This document shows positions 55,881 to 64,000 of a stretch of DNA of 64,000 nucleotides, piece after piece. The notes under the pieces are model-generated. The model searched no databases. It was not told the DNA's origin and worked only from the letters and a program-made list of their open reading frames with translations. Position numbers and translations under genes: made by a program. The stretch is taken from positions 2,803,278 through 2,867,277 of the forward strand of contig CM055100.1 in NCBI GenBank assembly GCA_029204225.1, given 5' to 3'. Origin of the DNA: Diphasiastrum complanatum (Eukaryota; Streptophyta; Lycopodiopsida; Lycopodiales; Lycopodiaceae). The stretch's first letter is position 1. Every line of letters starts with the position of its first letter.

Positions 55881-58800
55881 ATGGATCCATCTTCTAGCTC
55901 ATCTCTGATCGACAAACTCGATGGAGATAACTACCATCTCTGGAAGTTCAAGATGAAAGTAGTTCTGCTAGCCAAAGAACTGTGGGACATAGTTGATGGC
56001 ACAGAGGTCAAGCCAGAAGGTGATGCAGCCATCATCACCAAATGGAGATTGAGAGATGGCAAGGCATTCGCCATGATTACTCTCAATATAAAAGACTCTC
56101 AAATCAGCCATATACGAGCTGCTCAGACTGCCAAGGATGCATGGGACATCCTAGCAACTCTTTATGATATCAGGGACGTCACTTCCAAACTTCATTTGAG
56201 GAAGAAATTCTTCACTCTGAGAATGTCTGATGCAGATAGTGTTTCGAGTCATCTCAACACTTTCAAAAATCTTATGGAGCAGGTGACTGCAACTAGCTCA
56301 GTCATTGAAGATTCCGATGCTGTTATGACTCTATTATCGAGTCTACCTGATGCCTATGAAAACTGGGTCATGGCAATTTCGACCCAGGAGCATCTCACTC
56401 TATCAAGAGTAATTTCGATGCTACTACAAGAGGAGATCAAAAGAACTGCATCTTCCACAGGCCCAGGATTGGATCCTCAAGCTCTATATTCTAAAAGAAA
56501 TCAGAAGTTCAGATCCAAGAGATCTCCACAATCAGATTATCTTGACAGGAAGAGCAACATGCAGCAACCTGTACCACATGAAGCATCAACTTCAGAGCCT
56601 TCATCATTTCAGCAAAGACAGAAGCTATTTTGTAAATACTGTAAGAGGACTGGTCATCTCATCAAGGACTGCCGAACTTTGAAGTTCAACAACGAGAAGA
56701 AGAAGCAGTTCCAACAACAAGCCAATACAGTTACAACCAGTCACTCGCTCCAGCAACAAGAGGAAGATGAAGCTGCCTTTATGACCAAGGTTGGAGAACA
56801 TCAGGATATCGACTCCTGGTACTTGGACTCGGAAGCAACTCAACATATGACTCACCATCAAGACTGGTTCGAATGCTACAAGCCATTCACCCATTCAAGG
56901 GTTGTGCAACTTGGAGACAACTCATCTCATTCTATCGAAGGTGAAGAAATAGTCAAAGTCGAGTTCCAAAAAGGTGATGTAAAGTTGTTGTCCAACGTTC
57001 TTCATGTTCCTAACCTTACCAAGAATCTGCTTTCGATAACTGATTTTGGTCGAAGGGTTGAATTCGATACAGAGGGCTGCATCATACTCGATAAGTCTAG
57101 AAAAGTTTTAGCTTTCGGTAGACGATGTGGCTATCTTCACAAGCTTAGTCACTGCTATTCGACAAATAGCCAAGCTCTTCATTCATCCACTTCTGAATCA
57201 ACTGATATGCTTTGGCATTTTAGATTAGGCCATCTAAACTTCGATAGTATTCAGAAAATGTCGACTTAGAATCTAGTGCAAGATCTTCCTACTGTCAGCA
57301 AACCAACTTCTCCATGTGAAAGTTGTATTATCAACAAGCATGCTAGAAGTCCTTTTATTTCTTCCAAAGGTTTGCTTGATCTTGTACATAGCGACATTTG
57401 TGGCCCTATGCAGACTGCTTCGACAGGGGGAGCTCTCTATTTCCTAACATTCATTGATGACTACTCTCGAAGGACTGCTACTTATTGTCTGAAGAACAAA
57501 TCCGAAGCTTTCAAGTTCTTCAAGCAGTTCAAGGCATCTACTGAAAATCAGACCCAGAAAAAGATCAAGGCTCTACGTACTGATGGAGGGGGAGAATTTA
57601 TCTGCACTGAATTCAAGGACTTCTGCAAAGTCAATGGAATACATCAGCAATACACAACCAGCTCCTCACCTCAGTCCAATTGCACAGCTGAGAGGAAGAA
57701 TCGGACACTCATCGAAAGTGCCAAGAGCATGCTGGCCCATGCCTCTCTTCCAAAGAAATTTTGGGCATAAGCTGTTACTACAGCCGCCTATCTGCAGAAT
57801 CGATCCATCACAAAGGCTCTGTATGGCAAAACACCTTATGAGGTATGACAGGATCAAAACCATCACTCAAGCATATTCGAGTGTTTGGATGCATTACCTA
57901 CGCTCAGATCCCTGCTGATCTAAGAAAGAAGCTGGACGACACTAGCAGAAAGTCGATTTTCATCGGCTATTCCCCAGACCACAAAGCATACAAGCTCTAC
58001 AATCTGGATACTGAGAAGGCATTCACCAGTAGAGATGTCATGTTTGTGGAAGACCAGTTCATCGACCACAAGGGGAAAGCTCCATCGATCTCCTATCCCA
58101 AAGCCGACAATTCGGAACTCAGCATTGATCAGCAACTCGACTCCGACTCCGACAAAGAGACAGACCCTCGACAAGTTGAACCACATCAGAGGATCAAAGT
58201 TCAACCCAGAAGATCGAACCGATCTAGACAGCCTCCATCCCGATTCATGGATGATCAAGCCTGCTACTTTGTGCAGGAACCAAACACCGTTTCAGAGGCA
58301 ATGTCGACACCTGATGCTGACCAATGGAAAGCTGCAATGGACACTGAATTCGATTCTCTCATCGAGAATCAAACATGGACTATTACTGAGCTGCCAAAAG
58401 ATCGAAATCCGATTCCATGCAAATGGATCTTCAAAGCGAAGTATGATGTTGAAGGAAGATTAAATCGATACAAGGCCAGGCTTGTCGCCAAAGGCTTCTC
58501 CCAGATTCTAGATCTAGATTATTCAGAGACCTTCAGCCCTGTCGTTAAGCATGCTTCGATCTGTCTACTACTCTCCTTTGTAGCTACAGCCGATCTCGAA
58601 GTCCACCAAATGGTTTTCCAAACTGCCTTCCTCAACGGGACTATCAAAGAGGAGATCTATATGTCGCAGCCAGAAGGATACGAGCTCAGGGGCAAGGAGC
58701 AACTAGTATGCAAAATCCACAAGGCTCTGTATGGTCTGAAACAGTCACCAAAAGCCTGGTTTCAGAAAATCAATGCATTTCTAATCAAGAATGGTTTTAT

Positions 58801-59863
58801 TCCAGACTCGACAGACTCGAATGTTTACTTCAAGTCTATTTTTCCTTTCCTTCATAATCATCACTCTTTATGTGGATGATACGTTACTTTCTAGTAACAA
58901 TCTAAATTTATTGAAGGATATGAAATGCATGCTAGCACAGGAGTACAAGATGACTGATATGGGTCCCCAGCCCATTACTGCCTTGGAATCCAGATTCATC
59001 GAAATCGATCCAGTAGACAGATTTATATCAGTCAACAACGATATCTCACTAATGTGCTGGAAAAATATGGAATGACCAACTGCAAATCAAGTTACTTTCC
59101 ACTTGACCCTAGTCTGAAATAATCGAAGGAACAATGCCCTCAAACCGAGGCAGAAAAGGAGGAAATGAAGCAATATCCATTTCACTCCATTGTCGGCTCA
59201 CTGATGTATGCAATGCTCTGCACTCGACCAGACCTTGCATACTCAATCAGTTCACTTAGCCAGTTCCTATCAAACCCAGGTTCAACCCATTGGAAAGCAC
59301 TCATAAAGGTCATGAAGTATGTCCAAGCAACAAAACATCTTAGCATCTATTATGGAGGCGGCCAACCTGCCAATATTCTCGAAGGATACACAGATGCAAA
59401 TTGGGCAGGAGATATTGACACCAGAAGATCGACTTCTAGATTTGTATTCTTATACAATCAAGGCCCAATCTCATGGAACAGCCGAAAACATACCTCAGTA
59501 GCATTATCATCGACCGAATCAGAATATATAGCTGCCACAAATGCTACCAAGGAGGCAATTTGGCTAAGGAACCTGCTTGCAGATATCGACCTTGATCAGC
59601 CACATCCAACGACAATCTATTGTGACAATCAAAGCACAATTGCACTATCTCTAAATCCGAGACTTCACTCTTGAAGCAAACATATCGAAATCAGGTATCA
59701 CTACCTTAGAGAAAAAGTGCAAAGCAAGGAAGTGTCATTGGTTTACTGCAGGACAGATCTTATGGTAGCAGATTACTTCACAAAAGCTCTATCAAAGGAG
59801 CACCATCCCAGTTTTAATGACATGCTAAATCTGAAGATCAAAGTTTTTCAGGATCCACATTAA
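55881..59863 (+). pseudogene. Copia-E gag-pol, nearly full length but broken
   Basis: ATG 55881 (MDPSSSSSLIDKLDGDNYHL) starts gag; knuckle CKYCKRTGHLIKDC at about 56629-56670; protease WYLDSEATQHM near 56815, where family D-S-G is D-S-E. Integrase finger at 57211 onward (WHFRLGHLNF...CESCIINKH), in-frame TAG at 57267, core SDICGPM, FIDDYSRR, LRTDGGGEF, AERKNRT, TAA at 57768, then a one-base loss near 57847. RT: ENQTWTITELPKDRNPIPCK, YKARLVAKGFSQILDLDYSE, then a shift near 58840 leading to IITLYVDDTLLSSNN, and a further shift near 58970. RNase H: EGYTDANWAGDIDTRRST, SSTESEYIAATNATKEAIW, IYCDNQSTIALSLNP, TGA at 59672, end TAA 59861-59863. All domains are present, but at least four stops and three shifts prevent expression. 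Confidence 0.95.
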
Positions 59864-60476
59864 GGGGGAGTGTTGGATTTCTATGTTCAGGACCAAATCC
59901 ATTCGGTAATGAGCATCCTGAAAAATTCTGCCTCGGCCGACAAATCTGACTCGGCCAACAAATCTGAGGCAGCCGACAAATCGGACCAGGCCGACAAAGA
60001 TTTTCAGGCCGACAAAGATGACCAGGCCGACAAAGAGGACCATGCCGAACAATCTGACTTCGTCATCAGGGAAAAGTCGATCCAAGACTTTATGACAGTT
60101 CACCTACTTGTACATAGTCTTTACTACTTAAAAGGCGGTTACCAACTACAAGGCGACTGTAATTAATTAAGTAGGTAGAAAAGCATTGACCTGAAAGACT
60201 TGAAAATATCTTGTAAATAGATATCTTTTCAGTTAGTTATCTATATAGAGACGGAAGCTCTAAAATATCTGGGCCTCACTGAATTGCGCTCATCAGCTTC
60301 ACGTCCATGTACTCACCTTCTGATTTTTATCACGAGTACAATTTTTCCACTACTGTTTTTGTTCTATTGACCATTACTACTGTTTACTCATCTTGATTAT
60401 TGCTGGTAATTGTTGCAATTCCGATCTACAATTGTCCGTTGTTCTACTTCCGCTGCTATTCCACTGATTTACGACA
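59862..60476 (+). repeat. 3' LTR of Copia-E with polypurine tract
   Basis: AAGGGGGAG (59862-59870) is the polypurine tract; the LTR runs 59871-60476 (606 bp). Confidence 0.95.
59936..60061 (+). repeat. 18-bp x 7 minisatellite in the Copia-E 3' LTR
   Basis: Same seven-unit structure as 55213-55338 with a few base changes (ADKDFQ in unit 4), still in frame. Confidence 0.95.
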
Positions 60477-60481
60477 GGCGG
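60477..60481. repeat. target-site duplication of Copia-E, right
   Basis: GGCGG, matching 55143-55147. Confidence 0.9.
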
Positions 60482-60600
60482 GACACCATGTAAATAACAA
60501 AAAATAGTTAGAAGAATAAGTGTGAGGGCTCTAGCACCCTGCGTGTGTAAGTCCCCAACCCCATGAGCACATCAGTATTTCATTCATTAGTTAGAAATTA
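60482..60600 (+). repeat. gypsy LTR-G fragment
   Basis: AATAAGTGTGAGGG...CACCCTGCGTGTGTAAG and CCCCATGAGCACA match blocks at 23068-23140. Copia-E therefore appears to have inserted into an LTR-G copy. Confidence 0.6.
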
Positions 60601-60880
60601 AAGTGATTTTAAGGCCATTGTGTTTCTTCTCCAATTGAGCTATGTCCAATTGTCCTTGAAGGAGGAGAATCTGCTGCTTTGCCTCTTGGAGACCCTTATT
60701 GACTTGCTCCTGCACGTTGTGCAAGCATATTTGCAATTATTGGACGTACTTTTGCAGTGCTACTTCACAATCTTGTGCATGCTTCAGTTGCGTATTGATT
60801 GAGTCCTCATGCTGTTTTGAAACCACTAGCTCATTCTTGAGCTTTATAAACTTATGAGCCATAATGTGGCCCAATTCTAT
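60590..60880 (-). pseudogene. coiled-coil gag-like fragment
   Basis: The minus strand reads IMAHKFIKLKNELVVSKQHE, DSINTQLKHAQDCEVALQKY, one stop, then LHNVQEQVNKGLQEAKQQIL and LQGQLDIAQLEKKHNG. The heptad-rich pattern suggests a coiled coil such as a gypsy gag N-terminal region, but no diagnostic domain is present. It sits next to LTR-G sequence, which supports a retroelement origin. Confidence 0.4.
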
Positions 60881-60927
60881 TACCCAGGTCATAGTTGCAT
60901 TGAACCGCAGTTCAAACCTTCGAACCG

Positions 60928-60981
60928 TTAGGGGGCCAATTCGAACCGGGAACCCATTCAAACCGTTTTTTGGCCCCCTAA
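60928..60981. repeat. 12-bp inverted repeat with GAACCG motifs
   Basis: TTAGGGGGCCAA (60928-60939) and TTGGCCCCCTAA (60970-60981) are perfect reverse complements. Several GAACCG/TTCAAACC motifs lie in and around the loop. Confidence 0.85.
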
Positions 60982-61048
60982 AAGAAAAAACAAAAAACAA
61001 AAAGAATATGGTTTGAACCGTTTCTGGTAGACCCCATTTCTCATACAA

Positions 61049-61730
61049 CTTAGTGGAAATAAGAGTTGTTAGAATTCACTATTTGTCCTATTTGTCCTTT
61101 AATGGAGATTCCTCTGTTGATGCTGCAAAGTCGAGGTACCAGAAGGTACACCCTGGATGGCTGTCAGGGGTCATCAGAGTTTATTTTCTCCCTGGGTGGA
61201 TCTTCTTCAGAGATAGTATGGCGAGTACAGAGCTTTCTCCAGGCTTGGATTGCGTGACTTCATGGGGTTAATGCCATATATAATGAAGTTGGGGCAATGA
61301 ATATGGTTTTGAGGACCCAAGGAGCATTTTATAACTTTTGGTCCATGTACTCAAGTTTGGAGGGGCCCAACTCATAATGGGGGGTCCATGGGACAAGTGA
61401 CCTTTTTCTCCAATTAGCACTTGGTTGTCCAATGCCAAGGCTTTTCATTTGCTTTTGTAACTCCTACGTAACACATGGCTGTTGGCTGTTGGCTGTTGGC
61501 TTTTGGATATTCCACATTGGGAACCATTGGCCTTTGGATTTCTCTATCTCTACTAGCATAAATAGGGGCCCTCTTTCTGCTGAAGAGAGGAGGAAGAGCC
61601 CGAAGAGGCTGAAGAGGAGGAAGAGGCTGGAGAGACCAGAGAGATATCCTACTTTGCTTCCACTTGTATGCATAATTTGTGATTGTTCATAGAACGTTAA
61701 TCACTTAATTCATTGTGAATGTTTCCTCTT
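61049..61730. other. spacer with TATA-like site and short tandem repeat
   Basis: GGCTGTT occurs three times in tandem at about 61480-61500. CATAAATAGGGGCC at about 61558-61571, followed by a purine-rich GAAGAGG stretch, resembles an LTR or gene leader. No coding frame recognised. Confidence 0.4.
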
Positions 61731-62553
61731 CTAGTTCACATTGAATTCCGACAAGAGTGACTCCAGAACCACTTCTTTAAACAATTTATGTTTGATTGGT
61801 AGGGTGACATATATGTGCTCCCTTTTCCAAGCTGCTCCAGTATTGAGAATATCATTAGATTCCTCAAATCCAGCAAAATATAATGGCTCCCATTGAATCT
61901 TTGGTTCTTCTTCAAATAATTGTCCTACTAGAACTTCTTTCGCTTGATTACAAGATGCATTCCCCAAGTGTAATATCCATTTTGCTTCCATCTTGGGACT
62001 TTTGGTTCAGTCATTTGAAAAGGTTCCTCCCCCTAATGTAATTGTATTGCATAATGGATCAGGAGGATCTCCACCAATTGGTGACTTCGGTGTATTTAGA
62101 GCTGTGGTCTTTGTAGCCTCAGCCTGGAGATCTTTAATCCATTGCCTCATATTGTGATATTTCTTCTTTTTAGAATCTAGGTTTGGATAAACCCTCGATA
62201 TGGATGGGTGATCAACTGGTACTAATTCAGCATGTAGTGACTCTAGAACGGCTTCTTTGTGCTCTTGTAACCTGTCATGACTGGTGCAGCTGGTTGATGT
62301 GTTTTTGTTGGAGTACTGCATGGAACATTCCTAAAAGATTCTCTTGGATAGATGGAAATCATATTGATTGGTGCATTCGTCTCTGGCACATTTGATCTTG
62401 TCGGACAATCTTTATAGCAGTGTGGTGACAATTCTCACCACATCCAAAACAACCTAGTGGTGGCCTTGTCCACTGTCTTTGTTGTTGTTTGGCAGCATAA
62501 ATGGTATAGTACTCATTGATCACTGGATCATGGAATGGTTCTATTGGCACCAT
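61731..62553 (-). pseudogene. gag-like remnant with CCHC knuckle
   Basis: Minus strand. 62359-62553 reads INEYYTIYAAKQQQRQW and PPLGCFGCGEN-C-HH; a one-base shift then gives CYKDCPTRSNVPETNAP (62243-62431), which together form a CX2CX4HX4C zinc knuckle. 62007-62321 reads VYPNLDSKKKKYHNMRQWIK. 61731-61991 reads QAKEVLVGQLFEEEPKIQWE. The pieces lie in three frames. A gypsy-type gag to protease junction is the simplest reading, but no protease active site is visible. Confidence 0.5.
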
Positions 62554-64000
62554 CCACTAAGTTGCATCTTGGGTGTCTGAACGATTTTTTATTCTGCCAA
62601 ATTCACTAAGCCTCCTTCATTTCCTGGAGGTGCTATAATGGCCAATCATTGAGGAGCTACTCCTAACCTAGGGCTTGGTTTGCTGCTCCTTGATGAAATC
62701 CATACAAAGCTCTCCTCTATTGGATAACTTATGGATTGAATGGACAATAAGTAGTCTCATCTGATGAAGCATTACATGGATGTAATATCTATTTGCTAGT
62801 CTCCCCTTCATCAACGAAGATTCATTAACCATATGGTTTCCAGCACAGAGCGAGCACCTACATTCTCCTGCTTAGGAAACTGCTATAATATTCTCCTGCT
62901 TAGGAAACTTCTATGGTATTCTTATGCTTGGCTAGCGACTGTTGTACTTTCTATTGATTTGAGCTTTTGATCAAATAGTACATTCATCTGCTCCATTTGT
63001 AATTGCTACTTCTTATGCAGCAGTACTTCCAATTCGTCCAACATCAACTGCATTGTTGTATTGATATTGGTAAATGCTATGACAGTTTAGGTGGTGGTGG
63101 TTTGCCCTAATGTCAAAGGTATCAACCTGTTATAAAACTGAGAATAAAGATAGAAAGGATATTTGAATCAAGGTTTACCAATCTAGGAAACCTTGATGGT
63201 CATTTACAACTCAAAATAGATCAAAACCACTAACATGCATTCCAAATGCAAGCTAATATGGCAACATGCAAGCAATCTGAAAAATCAGAAGACGTGCATG
63301 CTTGCACAAAAGTAAATTGCTAGCGAATTGTAAATTTGTAGCCATGCAATTAATTGATCATACTTATGAAGCGATTGGATCTGCCCAGCTATGGTGGACA
63401 GCGAAGAAGATGAAGAGGATGTGAGCAGAAAATTACAAAATACTCATGAAGGAAACTTGCTTCATTATCTAGAATGTTATTGTATGCTGTAGGGAGCATT
63501 CTAGCATCATTAATCTTTGATATTGCTCCTTCAATTAGGCCGAATGGATCTCGAATACTTGTTGTCCACAAATTTCCAGCATGAAGAACATAACATTAGC
63601 AAGATACAATCAAAGAAACAAGATCCAATTAAACACCAATCACGAAACCAAATGGATAGCATAACACTAGCATTAATGAGCAAGAAATTCTACCACACAA
63701 GAAAGCAAAACACAATAGCATATGTGAGAAAGATTTCTCCATCAAAAGTGCGCCCACTAGGAGGAGGAGGGTCTCTTTTATAGATAAGAAACAAATGATG
63801 TGATGTACATGGCTTCCAAGTGTCAGTGTAGGTGTCCCACATGCTAAGTCTCAAGCATGCACTTCTATGCATGGGTTTTCACATTCTCTCTACATGCAGT
63901 GAGTCTTTGCATGATTTGCCTTGGTCCACAAGTTTCCACACTAGGAAAAATGCGCCCTCTTCTACATGCAAAATTGACAAAGTTCCAACATAAAGTTGGT
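62554..64000. other. spacer to the end of the window
   Basis: AT-rich sequence with a short local repeat (TATTCTCCTGCTTAGGAAAC at about 62862 and 62888-62910). No gene recognised. Confidence 0.45.

Overview
This window looks like nuclear DNA from a land plant with a large, repeat-rich genome. The evidence is Ty1/copia and Ty3/gypsy retrotransposons with plant-type tRNA-Met primer sites, Helitron helicase remains, very long (GA)n/(CT)n arrays, and the spliced 3' end of a plant gene for a chloroplast Deg-type protease. The intronless F-box gene, long repeat-filled spacers and abundant copia elements suggest a seed-free vascular plant (fern or lycophyte). The sequence alone does not prove this.

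Layout. 1-5105: a degenerate copia element (Copia-1) with two LTRs, abutting the minus-strand remnant Copia-2 (5106-6790). 7597-9438: an uninterrupted 613-codon minus-strand ORF with a degenerate zinc knuckle and an internal duplication; I do not recognise it. 9643-10857: the 3' end and LTR of Copia-A. 10858-13180: spacer with an 84-bp tRNA-derived insertion flanked by a perfect 17-bp duplication. 13278-14570: the F-box gene, the clearest complete host gene. 15430-20120: two minus-strand gypsy remnants. 22860-25369: an inverted duplication around the start of a copia element (Copia-C). 25606-28267: minus-strand protein remnants I cannot name. 28277-31410: two opposed copia fragments. 31411-32780: a degenerate tandem array of roughly 130-bp units. 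33005-33428: what looks like the first exon of a class I alpha-mannosidase. 34755-38735: a minus-strand Copia-B fragment and a mosaic of LTR pieces. 38740-51140: microsatellites, Helitron-like copies and helicase, a UDP-glycosyltransferase pseudogene and a 5'-truncated Copia-B element. 53376-54537: five in-frame 3' exons of a DEG2-like protease. 55148-60476: a nearly full-length young copia element (Copia-E) with 5-bp target duplication GGCGG. 60482-64000: gypsy/gag-like debris and spacer.

Functionally only three loci look like host genes: the F-box gene, the DEG2-like 3' exons and the mannosidase first exon. The DEG2-like and mannosidase loci are incomplete here, either because introns have been expanded by transposons or because they are broken. 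Everything else with recognisable coding content is a retroelement or Helitron relic carrying stops, frameshifts or deletions. The best candidates for something undescribed are the repeat-containing 613-codon ORF, the 18-bp codon-periodic minisatellite inside two related copia LTRs, the hairpin-forming array at 31411-32780, the miniature tRNA-derived insertion, and the unnamed protein remnants at 25606-28267.
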